Positions 37,249 to 50,001 of a DNA stretch of 64,000 bases are shown here, piece after piece. The number at the start of each line of letters is the position of its first letter. The first letter of the stretch is position 1. The position numbers and the translations under genes are program-made. The notes below the pieces were generated by a model that was given only the letters and a program-made list of their open reading frames with translations, made no database searches and had not been told where the DNA came from. This DNA comes from Numida meleagris (Eukaryota; Chordata; Aves; Galliformes; Numididae): contig NC_034411.1 of NCBI RefSeq assembly GCF_002078875.1, forward strand, positions 7,386,271 to 7,450,270. Direction: 5' to 3'.

Positions 37249-40200
37249 CGGCGTTTTTTTTTCCCGCCTTTTCCTCAAGTCGACTTTGTCTGTATGAGTT
37301 TGTGTCGGTCAGTAGGAACAGTAACACTCTAATAGATTTTCAGTGGGGAGAATCAAGTGGAAAGTTTTTCTCTGGCTGTCAGGTCTTTATAGTGGTGCGC
37401 TTCTCCCTTTCCTTCAGGTCCTCCAATTTCTGTTAAGTAATACTGGAAATTAACCCATTTATTTCTAATTCTTATACAAATGCAAGCGAGTTCTGCTTAT
37501 TACAGTGATCTGATACAATTGTCCCTGAGATGGAGATGCCACCTAGAAGGGTAGCTGCTGTTCTCTTCAGTCCATCAGAGGAATGATGACTACTTACCTC
37601 ACCCTATAAATTGTCCTTGTTCACTCACAGCCTGTTGGAAATACAAAAGCTGCTGTAGCACAGAAGCTGTCGAGATATGCTATACATAAAATCTGTTTAT
37701 TCTTACATATATTGCAGGTTCATTATATGTGAATGAAGAGCTTAGGTGAGCTGATGGGAGAGATAAGCAAGGGGTAGATTTGAAGCTTTGCTTCTTTTGA
37801 AAGAAGGGAGGGGAGACAGGTCTTCTAAACTTATGCATTGCCTTAACCTCTAAGGGGTAAAGCAGGCTGAGATCAGGAATGCACTGTTCAACGCTGTTCT
37901 CAGATGCACTGAACTTCAATTTGAGTCTTCAAAACAATTTTTTTCCTCACTTTTTTTCTTGCTATCTCTCCTTTTTTTCTCAACCTGTACCAGGTTGGTT
38001 GTTTTACCCCACAGTCTACAGGCGCCCAGGTCCCTTGCAAGGAGGAGGTGACCTGTTGCTCCAGCAGTTCTGGCTGGAGGAAGCAGTCCCTTCAGTGAAT
38101 CACAGCCCCTGCCATGTGGGGCGTGTGCGTGAAGACTGGCAAGCAGCATCTGTTGTTCAGCAACAAATTATTAAGCAGATAATATCTGTGTTGCGCTCTC
38201 CTGAGCCTTGCTGTCCTGTAGTTTTCTGCGTAGCTAATTAGAGTGGTGATGTGGATGTGTCAAACTGCTTTGCTGAGGGTAAGCGATTCCACTTGTCGCA
38301 ATTCTTTCTCTAAGTTCTGTTTTTATAGTGTGTTTTCTGGCTCCATCCCATTCCCATATACAAACGCAGTTGGTTCTGCAGTGGGATTGGGATATATCCT
38401 GCAGGAAACTGAAACCTGATCTTTTGCTACAATGGAAGTTTCCTTATAGCTGCATCTTGCCAGAACTTGTAACTCAGTGTGTACCAGTCAGGTATCCTTG
38501 TGTTCAGCTTGCTCCTTTTCCCTTGCTCCAGTGATAGAGGAGATTTTTGTTGCTTTGTGTTTTTAGCACTCCTTTCTTCTTTTCCCCATGCTTAATGATG
38601 ATAGGGTGACATAGTTAAGTGCGCCAGCTCTTGCAGTATTATCCTCACTTTAATTCTTGTGTTGCACATAACCAGTCTTGCGTTCATTTAAGTGATCTCC
38701 CAGCTTCCAAAAGCCTGTTTCCTTGTAATATGCAGTCCTTGGAGGCTTCTGGATGGAAGGGTATCAGCGACCTGCCTGTAGGATTTGTTGTCTGAAGGTG
38801 AATGGAGCGGTGCGCTGCCAGCTGTAGTTTGTAGCTAATGAGTTCTTGCTCTGAGCGTGTTGCAGCACCGCTTTGCACTTGCGTTCAGCCAGCTGCTTGT
38901 CTTCCAAAAAAATAATTTGGCTGCGTGGTAATATACTGCAACTATGTGATGAGTTAAAGTGTGAAGCTGTTTACGAGCACGTTCCCTTCTAATTCTCCCA
39001 AGGAGTGAAGGAGAAGTGTGCAGGCTGCTGTGCCATCCAGAAGGGCAGTGTGCGTGCTGAGATTTGTCCTTTGGGGAAGGGAGCATGCAAACAGCCCAGC
39101 CTGCCCCACATCTGGGGCACGTGCATTTCCCCCTGGAGCTGTGCACTGGTCAGGGTGAAGTGGGCACTTAGCAGGAAGATTTAGCAGCACAATTTGTCTC
39201 TGACATGTTTGCAGCACGGTGGCTTTGCGGATATCAAGCTTTTCAGTGAAGCTTTACAAAATCAGTCTGTGGCCTCTGATTTTGGCCTTGCTTTTTTTTG
39301 TTCAGCTGTGGTTCCCCAGGCATTTCTTCAGCACTGTGTAGGGGAGCATAGGTGAGGGACCTGATTCAAAGCAAGAAGCCCAAGGAAGCACATTTGGTTC
39401 CCCAAAACTTGAGCACCATACCCAAAACCACTGCCAAGGATTGCAGCTTCAGTTGGCTGCTGCAAAGCTGGCGGAGCACTGCGAGGCCCTTCTTGTTTAC
39501 CAGCTCCGGGAAGTTACCCCAGAACTGTCCGTGTAAAAGAAATGAATCCTTTTCCAGTGGCTTAGTTCCTGCAGGGCCAGGGAAGCTCTTGGCTGGACCA
39601 GACCTCCAGCACCCTGCTCGTGTTGGTCCTGCACTGCCAATGGATGTGTGATGCTCTGCAAGGCAGCTGGTGGAAAACAGCCACGCAGCTCCCCCTGAAA
39701 ACCTGTTGGCAGTCCCCACACTTTGCTTCTCCAGGCACTTTTTGTACTGTTGGCTGAGCGGGGCAGATGGGGATCTCAGCACCACTCCTTGGGAGAGGGG
39801 CTGTGATTTCCACACACTGTGTTTTGAACACAGGCAAATCGGGTTGGAATCCCATTGTCTCATGTAATAGGTATGGGCAAAAAATAAAGAAAAAGTAAAT
39901 TAATGTAGAAAGTTCAGGCTGCTTGGAGTGTGCACCCAAGTTTTGCGAAGTCTGACCATAATTTGGTTTTGTCATCTGAATCTTTTTTTTTTTTTTCATT
40001 TTCTTGGAGAGCTCACAAAGAGGAAGGAGGAGTTTGGGAAAGCTAAACAATGCAGTGTGCTCTTACATGAGGCTCCAAGAATGATTGTTCCTTTAAAGAG
40101 ACAGGCTGCCCTTTTAAAAAATAAAAAAATCAAAGAAAATCCTCCGATTGACCCAAATCCTGCATGACGATGCTGCCCACACCCCAGGCTTGAATTGGTT

Positions 40201-41012
40201 TTAACTGAGGCCCAACAAAACCATTCCCCAGAATACAAAAGCCCTGGGAGTTCAGTATGGAACTCTGCCCAGCACAGAGATGCTTTATAAACAACTGCAT
40301 CTAAATAGCCCTGTTCCCTCCCCTCACCTGCCTAATGTGTTTTGCCAAGGGTCTGCTTTCCCTGCGTCTTGTAAATATTTTATGAAAATTAAATCAGAAG
40401 TGATTACAGCAGGCAGTTCATCTGTCTCTGGTTCCGTCTGCAAGAAGAGAGGGAAGGCAGAAGTCAGTAAGTGCCATTGCATTGTTAAGCAGAGCCTGAC
40501 ATATTTACAGTGCATGTGAAGAGGGTGTTTTAAAAGTTTGCATCAGCTGTTAGGTTCTATTTTGGTGATGGATTCCAGCTAAAATAACGTGGATGCTCAG
40601 AACTGTGTGAATAAATGACCCCTAACTGACTTCTTAAAATATCATATCAGTCTGCTGTGGGAAGTCTGCATTCAACTGATTTTCCTCTCTGTTTGCATCC
40701 GAGTGTATTATATAGGAGCAGTGTGCCTGTGAACTAGGAGGCTGAAGCATTTCGTCTGTACATAGCAAAGATGTGAACGATGGACTGGAGGCTCCAATTC
40801 TTGCAGCTAATCTCATTTTTGTCAGTATATCCCCCCTCCCCAGCCTTATTTTCCCCCTCCCTGGGAGTTTCTGCATGGAGGAGCTGAGACTCAGTGCTGA
40901 GTTATGTAGAGCCATCTGTTCCTGGCTGCCCCTGGAGCTGCACAGGCTCTCACCATCTTCTGTGCGCATTGCTCAACACCCGCCAACTGAGCTTCATTCC
41001 TTTATTTCCTAG

Positions 41013-41063
41013 CATCCACATCAGTCTTCTGAAGGAAAAACCTTTTCGGCAGCTCTGGGTGTG
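41013..41063 (+). other. Candidate cassette exon in SPRED2 intron 4
   Basis: The upstream sequence CTTCATTCCTTTATTTCCTAG is a good polypyrimidine tract and acceptor. It is followed 51 nt later by GTG and the consensus donor GTAAGT. The 51 nt are a multiple of three, and the flanking junction is phase 0. In that phase they read HPHQSSEGKTFSAALGV without a stop. Insertion would add 17 residues to the EVH1-Kit-binding linker. Pseudo-exons of this quality do occur by chance in 15 kb introns, and I do not recognise the peptide from any SPRED family member. Confidence 0.3.
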
Positions 41064-44000
41064 GTAAGTTCCCTCTTAGCTCCTTAAAATGAGGAGCCAG
41101 CGCTTCCCTAATTAATGGCAGCTATGCTGATAGCAAGCATGTCAAAAACTGAAAACTTCAGAGAGGAGCTGGGACCCGCACAGTGGTGTACCAAGGCAGT
41201 GATCTGCTCCGTCTGGGTCTGCATCCTGCTGTGAGGCGGGGCTGCCTTGGTCTGGGCTTTTCTCTTGTCACGTTCTGCTTTTCGCTTCAGAGGACCCAGT
41301 GCAAAAACATGGCATGGTACACCAGCCCAGTGGTGGAGTAAGGGAAGAGAGATTCTCTAAGGGAAGGAGATGTCCTGTGCATGCTGTCTGGCCGCAGTCC
41401 TCCCTGAGCTTCTGCAGGGAGTATCTCTTTCAAATGCCTGCCTTTGCAGAGTGGTGTCCGGTGCCTCGTATCACCGGCGAGCAGCTAAATGCAAAAATCT
41501 CTGTGAGGTTTCCCCCGCGGCACATCTGATTGCTCGATGTATCGTTTTTAGCCGTGTCTGATTCTCATGTGTTCATTTCAGGCCTTGCAGCGAGCCGCTA
41601 AGCCACATCTGTGGAGCATGCCGAGCTGATAGGCGATGCCAAGAGCGGCTTTAGCACGAGCTTAATAGATACGATCTCGTGCACAGAGTCCTTGTAAATG
41701 CTCCTCCAAGTTTTGCTGACTTAAGGCAGCACAGCCACTGGGACGTTTCTGGCACTGAGCACCATAACCACGAAAGTTTAAAAAGAAAAAAAATTAAAAA
41801 AAAATAAAGGTAGCGGTAAAGTGTCTGCCCTAAATACACAGGGCACATTCAGTGAGTGGAAAACATGAAATCCTTTTCTAACTCTCTTGAATAGAGAGCA
41901 GTAGGCGTTGAGACAAGAACTAAGAGGTTTGATCTTCCCTTCTCCGTGACACTCAGAAGTGCCGTGTCTCTTTAGGCTTAAAAATAAAAGCTAGAGGGGA
42001 GAGGAAAGAATTGGTCTAGCAAGATTAGGCTGAAGGAGTTCTGGGAGACCATATTTTATCTTAATTTCTGTGGAAAGGTGGAAGTTTCTTTGCCGTGCAT
42101 CCAAAATAGCTCTCAGACTTCCTCTTTGCAAAGTTCATAAACAGCAGAGGCTCTGCAGATAAACCTCAGCTTCAAGCTCAGGTCCGTATCATTGGCTCTC
42201 TTTACTGCCCTGCAGACTTTATCATTTTTCCTTTCCTCATTGATAGTGCAGCTGTGTTTTCCCTTTTTCCAGCAAGTGAGGAGGGCCGTGCACACTTGTG
42301 CTGGGGCTCCCGAGCGATTGTACCTAGGCAGAGAAGGCAAACAGCGGGCTGCTTGCCTGTTTTCCGGGCTCATCCTCAAGCTGTGATTGATGACCGAGTG
42401 GTGCTTCTTTTCCTGGGGATGATTTTTTGGATGGTGAGACAGCAGGCGGCTCCCGTTCAGCATGCACGGGCTTCTCGCAGTGAAAGCAGGAGCCGCCGTG
42501 GGAAGGTTGTGCAGCTGAAGTCTCTGCCTCGGTGAAGATGAGACCCACCACGTTCTGTGTTTCTACATGGGCTGCATTCAGAACCCCTCGGGTGGGAGTG
42601 ATTCAGCAAGCAGACCTGCTGCAGAGCAGCGTGTGCAATAGAGAACAGGTTAGCACGGACAGCTCATGCTTTAGAAAGGCCAGGCTGGCACAGATCTTCA
42701 ATTTAGAGCCATTACTTGCAAAACTACATGTTCAACGTAGTGATGCTTCTATTCCCCATTGCCTTCTCCATCTCGTGTAGCTGTGAAAATCCTAGCAAAA
42801 GAACAAACCATCTTGTTTGACCAGCAATTATTCTTGACAGCAAACTTGCTGTAGCTGGCTGAGAGCACTTGTGGAAGCTGCAAGCAGCAGTGTTCCCATA
42901 AATTCCCTCAGGCAACTGATTTCTGACAAGCTGCTTCGTAATTTGGAGATGAACCATTCTTCTTTTTCCTGGTCACCCTGGATGTTGCACCGTACGAAGT
43001 GAAACTGTTCTGGGAAGCCTGTGGAGGCAAGGTGATCCATCCAGATCAGTAGCTGGGGAAGGAGAAAGCTTTTTGTATTTCTCATCAGTTTTTATGATTG
43101 ATACTTATCTCAGAATATTACTTAGGCACCTGATTAGCCGGCCGTTCTTGTGTAGCAAATCCATTTAAATGAGAAGTAAACTGTGGTAAATGATTAACAT
43201 AATCTTCTTTACTAATGACAAGGTTTTTAAAATTGAATGAGTCACTTCTTAAATTGTGAGAGGGAAACAGGGACCAGGGACGCTTTTTTTTTTTTCATTT
43301 TAATGATCACAGCACAACCATTTGCATGTAGAAGTGCAGTGTTTTTTCTCAAAGCAGCCATATCAAACATGCAGTACGTGTGCTCGCTCAGATACATACA
43401 GCTCACTTGCAAAAGGAAACGTGTGGCGCGGGTTTTATAAAATTACTATTATGGCCATGATTAATGATTTTGTTATCCGAGCAGCAAAACCACAAGACTT
43501 TGCAGCCACCGTAGCAATCACAAAGCTCCGGTACGTGCCGCCCAAAATTCGCTAATTGAGCATCGAGGGCATGTTGAAACGGCATTTCTTCGAGGACTCA
43601 CTGTTCCAACAGCTTTAGGTTTGGGTTCATTTCTCTTCTGTGACTATTGGGCATGTTTTCAATAGTTTTTTCTCTCTCTCTCAAAAAACAGTGGAGCCAG
43701 ATTGGTTTCAACAGGCTTTAGTGGAAGACGGTGTTTCTCTCAAAGACCAATGGTTTGGATGTGTTTTCCATCAGTAAAATAGCCTGATTCTGGAGACTGC
43801 GTGCTTTCTAGATTTATTCCCTTAAGCAAGTGTGTTGTATTTGGGTGACCTGCAGTAAACCTCTAATGTCTTCCCCCTCTGTCATCCTCCCCCAGATTTT
43901 CACTGCTGTGGTGGTAGCAGAAAATCCGAGCCAACGTGGTCTTGTGTGGGACAGGACTTGTTTTCTGCTTCCATCAGGGGTTAAGTCCTTTCCCTTGAGG

Positions 44001-46920
44001 ATGGTTCTGACTTTTACCAGTCACCAAGTTCAGATTCAGTTGCAGTTCAGTGGTACTAAGGGAGCAGCACAGCTTTCAGGGCTTGAGCATCATATCTTTG
44101 ATTCTCAGTCACTTAACTCTCTTCTGAAAGCTTCTGTATGGCTTCTTGAACCACATTGTAACTATGGGATTTATCTCAAGTCCTTGCTTCTGTTTGAACC
44201 TTATCTAAGCACGTTCCAGTGAATGTCTTGTGTTCTCTTCCAAAGGATACGAGAATAATCACTTCCTATTCTCCTTCCACATGGGACTCATGATTCTATA
44301 GACTTCTTCCTTCTCATCTTCACATTTCCTTCCATTATCTCTTTTCCAGGCTGGAGAGACCCAACCTCTTTAGTTAGCTGGTATTCAGAAATCATGTCTC
44401 TGATTGTCCTGACTATTGCTCTGGGAGTTTTGCCATGGTGGAAATCCCCTTACGAAGATTTCTGTGCTGCTGCTTGTATTTATTTTTTTTTTATCTGTTG
44501 TTGAGCTCTCAGTCATGGAGCTGCCTGTTTTAACCCCAAGACCTCTTTTTCTCAGCAGCGATAGTTATTTCAGAGTACATCATTGTACATGGCAGATCAA
44601 GGTGTTCCCATCAGATTGCATATTAGTGGTAATTAGAGCTTGTTGTTGTTTAACATCTGGTCCTTCAGCAGTACAAGATTCTTAAGCAAGTTTTCAGGGT
44701 CAGCTTTCATTTTTACTCCCCTGAATAACTTCGGTGTCATGAGAAGGTTTTATCATTGTGCTGTTAAGTCCATCTTCTTCAGCTTATAAATAAGTAAGCT
44801 CACCAGCACAGGTGGAGATCTGGGGGCTTCATCCATGACCTTCTTCCCGCTCTTCAAACCATTCATTCCTGAGTGTTGAGAGCCTTCTTTTTTCTTCTAC
44901 CAAAGCTTGGTGAGGGATCTTTTGGGAAGATAGCAGTGCTGATTTCAGCTGAGAGTCAGCAAGACAGCCCTGCAACCAGTTGCCTTCAGCCTCGTCAGCC
45001 TGGAGGCAGCACAAACTTTTTTATGGAAGAGTGAACAGAGAACTAGGCTTGGATATCTTACTTTCTACCTTTCTTCGTGCTCAGAGCAAGTGTTTGCATT
45101 GGCATGCTGCCTCTCTAATCTGAGGACATTGAACATGGAAATGAAGCAATTTTTAATGCGGTTAAAGCAGAGGCCTGAGCCTCAGCCTCATTGGTATGCT
45201 GCAAACAGGTTTTGTAGCCATGTCGACACATGTGGAGGAGAGGCTCAGTTGCCCTGCTGGCTCTGAAGGAGATGAAGGCGTGGAGCAAAGGGTAGATAAG
45301 GATCCAGCACGATAAAAATCACTCCAGCCTCTCTTCCAGTTGCCTCTTGCAGAAATACGGCCTTCCCCTTGGAGCCGTGTGTGCATTCAGCAAACAGCAC
45401 ACTTTGTGGGGGCTGGTTATAGCCTCTAGCTGCCCCACTAAGATTATCCAGCAGTTATATCCAGTTCAGGACTTCTTTCCATCTAGCAGAGCAAGAGGGT
45501 TGCAGGCCAATGTATGCCACCTACTCCAGTTGAGTGAGTTTCCCAGGCTTCTTTCTGTTCACCGTGAGCACCCGCAATGTAGTTGGAGCATAGCCATGAA
45601 GGCTTGTCCAAGCAGGGCTCAGCTGCATTTCCACTGAAGGTGAAGGGTCCTGCTGGCTGGCACGGCACTGTGCTAAGTCCTTCTTCATTTTTGGCTCATG
45701 ACAGTCAAAGTTTAACTTTGAGAGCACACTGCAGGGCAAAACTGCCTGCAGCACAGGGTATATGCCTTTCTGTTCTAAGAAGCTGAAATTACAGCTCTGC
45801 ATCCAGGTCTGCGCCACATGCAGTGCAGAAAGGTACTTGTAGGAGGGGGCTGTTGTAACTAAATCCTAGCTCTTCAAAGGTTTTCAAAATAGCCTGGAAG
45901 CTTGATGTTATTTTGAAGTACTTTTGCTTTTAGAAGCTGCTGATTTTGTCTTGGAAGTGTCCCCAGAAAGTGCTAGATATAATAGGACTTGAAGTTACAG
46001 GCACAAAACTTAGCTTTGAGGTGCTTAAACCCCAGGTGTGAAGCACCTACATGTAGTAAGAGATGATGACTAGGATGACGAAACCATTAAAAGAAAAAAC
46101 AAGAACTGAATACCACTGCAGTTGCACTTTATAGGTGTTATTAGTATAACTTAAGGCTTGTTCTAATTCTAAATACTTGATTTTAAAATAATTGGAAAAA
46201 AAAAAACATGCAACAATCTCACATGAATTAAAAGTCGGTTCACAAAGGGTGGGTCAGCCATTCAAAACTCATCCTGCTTGTTGTGCTTCTCAGATAACCC
46301 AGTCTGACTTCATGTCACACTGCAAACAGATCTGTGTATTTGCTTTCAACAAAACAAGGTGGCAGTTCAGTGCTATACCAGTCAAAATGGGTCGACAAAT
46401 ATTTTGTGCTGTAATGCTTTAAGGCGTGTTCACCTTTGGGCAGCGTCTTGCAAAGCGTTGTTTTGAGAATAAACAAATAGCCACAATGACTGTTCTTGTC
46501 TTCTTGGAGTAAGAGACGTGTTTAGTACGATTCATTGAAAAATAATATTTAGAGAGTGCATTCTTGACCAAGAGAGAAGGTTTTTCAGGTAAAACCGGTC
46601 TTCTGCCATTGTTGATATAATCACCTTCCTCTGTTGAGTTTGCGTCTCCACTAAATGTTGTGGCAAATGGAAGCCTCTCCATTGGACTTGTCTTAACTGC
46701 AGCATGGGTTGCTAGTTGAATGGGGTTGGAGATTTTTCTTAGTTTGAGGCACCAATATTTTTAGAACGTGTCATGTTACCACTTCTCTGTCAATGGTACC
46801 CATGGGCAAAAGGAGCCATCAAGAGGGTGTTCACCTAACAGCTGTCCTTTGATATTTGTGGTAGTATGAACAATCTATGAAAGGAATTAATGAATGTCTG
46901 GATATTGGAGGGAAAATACA

Positions 46921-46992
46921 AAGGTTGCTTCCGAAAGTAATGCCTCCTATTTTGTTCACTGTCTTGATGCACAACGTCAGAGGCAGATGTTG
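46921..46992 (+). mobile_element. Mariner-type DNA transposon terminal fragment
   Basis: Reads GGTTGCTTCCGAAAGTAATG then CCTCCTATTTTG and, further on, CAACGTCAGAGGCAGATGTT. This resembles the terminal inverted repeat and adjacent sequence of the chicken mariner-like family (Galluhop type) as I recall it. No transposase frame and no opposite terminal repeat were identified, so it is a short relic. The family name is from memory and should be confirmed with a repeat library. Confidence 0.6.
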
Positions 46993-47800
46993 AGGGGAAG
47001 GAAGGGCCATGAAGAGGGGATGGTGAAGACTGGGTTATCCTGCTGTGCATTTTCCAGAAAGATAAATAAATATGTTAAAAAGCTGCACATATTGACAACA
47101 TCATGTTATTTCATGGTGTTTCACCCTTTCATGATCATTGCTGTGTAGCAGTGTAATTAATGAACCTAGAGAAAGTGAGCACAGTGAGGTAGGAATATAT
47201 AAAAATGTAAGTAACATTCATTGCACATTAAAGATCAGTGACAAAAGGAGAAGAAAAAGCCTAAAACTTCTAAAGGAAAGCTGAGTATTGAAGCAGCCTG
47301 CTATGAACTGGAATTCAGCATTTGGAGAAGAGTGTTGAAAGAAGTTTTTTGACTTAACAGGACTCCTGAAGGTTAAAAAGAAACCAAAACATAATTTTTG
47401 CAGTCCTGAGTGCGCATCAGGACATAAATGACAGCATCATTTGAAGGAGTTCAAATGTGTGCTTCAGAGGTAGCTTCCAGTGTGAACATTCACCATCGTG
47501 CAGTGCCCAGTACAACAAATAACGTGCCAGCCGCATACGAGTGGTGTTAACAAATATGTCACTGGTGGGCTATGGCATACTTAATTTTTCCATGTGTGTG
47601 GCAACACATTTTATGGCCTGGCAACAGACCTGCCTCTTTGAAGAGTTTTATGTGAAACCTGATGACGCTGCCTGCTGTCAGGTGTTGCCAATGTCGCAGG
47701 TGTGTGCAAAGTCTGTGAGTAGCAAAACATCTCTTTTAAGACTGCGTACTGTAACAACTGAACGTATTAAAAGGTTTTTTCCCCTTCCCATTTCAAACAG

Positions 47801-47950
47801 AATGCAACAGATAGCTCCTCCAACTCCTCTCAGAAAAGGGAACAGCCTGTGCGAACTCTGGCTTCTCCAGCATCCTGCGAAAATAGAAGAATTTGCACTC
47901 GTGGGCACCTTCATGACCATTACAGCTCTGACCACTACCATCTAGAACAA
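47801..47950 (+). CDS. SPRED2: SPRED2 linker exon (150 bp)
   Basis: The acceptor is CCTTCCCATTTCAAACAG and the donor is CAA followed by GTAAGG. It is entered and left in phase 0 and encodes exactly 50 residues: NATDSSSNSSQKREQPVRTL, ASPASCENRRICTRGHLHDH, YSSDHYHLEQ. It is the low-complexity, Ser-rich linker leading into the Kit-binding region. The block around SSNSSQKREQP and the GHLHD and DHYHL motifs match mammalian SPRED2, while the middle part is more diverged, as expected for a disordered linker. It lies 15.4 kb from the preceding exon and only 597 bp before the last one. Confidence 0.95.
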
Positions 47951-48547
47951 GTAAGGCATTTTTCACTGTTAGGACACAAGGGGTTGTCTCTATCATAGTT
48001 AGATAAGTCCTCACAGCATATGGTTCCGCCTACACCAAAAACACTCAGAAAATCTCCACTCCTTTCTCCTTCTAGTTTTAAGTGGCATCAAATTATTAAA
48101 AAAAAAAATGTTTACACTAATTTAAAACATTAGGTTTTATTGCAGTCTTTCCAATACTTAAAAGGAGCTCATAATCAGGAGGGAGACTGACTTTTTGCAT
48201 GGTCTGATAGTGACAGGACGAGGGGGAATAGTTTTAAACAAAAAAAAGGGAGATTTAAATTAGATGTTAGGGGAAGGTCTTTCTCTCAGAGGGTGGTGAA
48301 GTGCTAGCACATATTGCCCAGAGAAGCTGTGGATGTCCCCGAATCCCTGGAGGTGTTCAAGGCCAGGTAGGATGGGGCCCTGGGCAGCCTGAGCTGGTGG
48401 GGGGCAGCGCTGCCCTCAGCAGGTGGGTTGGAATTAGGTGATCTTTAAGGTCCCTTCCAACTTAAGTCATTCCATAATTCTATGATCCTGCATGCAAACA
48501 GCTTATTAATCTTTTCTCCCTCTTTATCTCCATCCTTCCTTCCACAG
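47951..48547 (+). other. SPRED2: SPRED2 intron 5, over half occupied by CR1
   Basis: A 597-bp intron from GTAAGG to CCATCCTTCCTTCCACAG. A CR1 insertion fills about 48158-48486, leaving only some 60 bp, including the CTTTTCTCCCTCTTTATCTC pyrimidine tract, before the final exon. Confidence 0.92.
48158..48486 (+). mobile_element. CR1 LINE 3'-end fragment inside SPRED2 intron 5
   Basis: Contains GTCTGATAGTGACAGGACGA, GATTTAAATTAGATGTTAGG, CTGGAGGTGTTCAAGGCCAG and ATCTTTAAGGTCCCTTCCAA, ending TCCATAATTCTATGATCC. This is the same CR1 3' end type as the copy at 20228-20521, in the sense orientation of the host gene. It ends about 60 bp upstream of the last coding exon. Confidence 0.95.
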
Positions 48548-49198
48548 TCAGTACCACGATCCTACCGGCACGTCAACTTTCCAGATGACGATGAGGAAAT
48601 AGTACGCATCAATCCTCGGGAAAAGATTTGGATGACTGGATATGAGGACTATCGCCATGCCCCAGCTCGAGGAAAGAACTTCGATCCTGATGACGTGGAC
48701 TCCTACGTACGTTTTGCCAAAAGCGAGTCCTCAAAACACGAGTACACTTATCCTTACGTAGACAACTCAGACTTTGACCTGGGTGAAGATATCAAGGGTG
48801 CTGTGATAAAGACTCAACCTGTCAAATTCAAGCCCAGACGGAAGGAGGATGGTGAGAGGTCACGGTGCGTGTACTGCAGGGACATGTTCAATCATGAGGA
48901 GAACAAACGGGGTCAATGCCAGGATGCTCCAGACCGCATCAAGACTTGCATCCATCGAGTGAGCTGTATGTGGTGCGCAGACACTATGCTCTATCACTGT
49001 ATGTCCGATCCAGAAGGAGACTTTACAGATCCTTGTTCGTGTGACACCAGTGATGAAATGTTTTGCCTCCGGTGGATGGCCCTTATCGCCTTGTCTTTCA
49101 TTGCTCCATGTATGTGCTGTTACTTGCCGCTTCGGGCTTGTTACCACTGTGGGGTCATGTGCAGGTGCTGTGGTGGAAAACACAAAGCTGCTGGATGA
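48548..49198 (+). CDS. SPRED2: SPRED2 last coding exon: Kit-binding region and cysteine-rich SPR domain
   Basis: The acceptor is CCTTCCTTCCACAG and the reading frame is phase 0, giving 216 codons and TGA at 49196-49198. It opens [20 protein letters not shown], then [19 protein letters not shown], which belongs to the Kit-binding region. After a basic stretch ([15 protein letters not shown]) comes the Sprouty-related domain, with many cysteines in [33 protein letters not shown], a hydrophobic run ([20 protein letters not shown]) and the tail [16 protein letters not shown]. In this family the SPR domain is palmitoylated and anchors the protein at the plasma membrane, where it blocks Raf activation. 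The exon is slightly shorter than in mammals by a few residues in the acidic/basic linker, from memory of the human protein. The minus-strand frame at 48860-49183 is a shadow. Confidence 0.98.
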   Translation, partial: SVPRSYRHVNFPDDDEEIVRINPREKIWMTGYEDYRHAPARGKNFDPDDVDSYVRFAKSESSKHEYTYPYVDNSDFDLGEDIKGAVIKTQPVKFKPRRKEDGERSRCVYCRDMFNHEENKRGQCQDAPDRIKTCIHRVSCMWCADTMLYHCMSDPEGDFTDPCSCDTSDEMFCLRWMALIALSFIAPCMCCYLPLRACYHCGVMCRCCGGKHKAAG

Positions 49199-49720
49199 CT
49201 ACGAATGAGTTCAGTGTGTGATGTTTTTCCTGTAGTTCGGGGAACACATTGGTTTTGGAGCATTGAGATCACTTATTTTGATGCAGCCACTGTGCCCAGC
49301 AGCATCCAGAAACCACCAGTTTGGATCATTTTACATTTGATCGTCTGGGGCTCACACTGCATTGATTTGCTCATCAAGTGTTCTAACTAACTAACGTACA
49401 GCATAGACTTTTGTATTATTAATCTGTAATCAGACAGACTGTCTTGTACATGTTTATATTATTTTTTCAGTTAAAATGAGTTTAAGAACTGCTTTAAATG
49501 GTGGTGGATTGTAGAACATCTCCAGGTTGTGTCCGTCTTGCCTCTGCTTGCACGGTACCATCAGTGTGTTAGCAAGTTTTGACATTTCTCTAAGCGGGGT
49601 GGTGTAGTGAACGAGATCTCACTTGGAAGATATTTTAACTTGCTGTCAAGTTCTTGTGTGTATGGAAGGTGTGCTAGTAACAAACTTGTACCACAACACA
49701 GTATTTCTGTCACTGGTTTT

Positions 49721-49742
49721 CTTTTGTTTTGTTTTGTTTTTT
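49721..49742 (+). repeat. (TTTTG)n simple repeat in the 3' UTR
   Basis: Four TTTTG-type units followed by a T run; a minor low-complexity patch in the untranslated region. Confidence 0.85.
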
Positions 49743-50001
49743 CGTTCTGTTTTCCAAAGCCAAAATAGCCATGTAAGCTGCAGTTTCTCTTCTAGAGTCC
49801 ATCGTCATTTCCTTCAGCAAACATCTTAAATTATTTCTCTGTTCTTAAAGCTCTATGAACGGAAAGCAAAGCTCAGTTACCATAGTCACATAACCATTGA
49901 GAATCTGGTAGTTCTCCTTACCTGTAATCATTTCAGACCACTACTTGAAAGGGAAACTTTAAATTTTAGTGTTTTCTTTTTTCCCTAAATAACTTTGGAA
50001 A

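Larger units (their letters stand above)
32385..47800 (+). other. SPRED2: SPRED2 intron 4 (about 15.4 kb)
   Basis: The largest fully contained intron, flanked by GTAAGT and CCCATTTCAAACAG. It contains a 0.3 kb minus-oriented CR1, a mariner-type fragment, a modest CpG cluster near 34.5-34.7 kb, and two exon-like segments with plausible splice sites at 35820-35874 and 41013-41063. Diverged CR1-like sequence may occur near 44.3 kb but is too degraded to call. The remaining intervals hold no gene that I can support. Confidence 0.88.

Noticed and set aside
44271..44820. Possible highly diverged CR1 sequence in intron 4
   Set aside because: A TTTCCAGGCTGGAGAGACCC phrase resembles CR1, but neighbouring blocks do not match well enough to annotate by eye.
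48860..49183. 107-codon minus-strand frame over the last SPRED2 exon
   Set aside because: Antisense shadow of the cysteine-rich SPR domain coding sequence.
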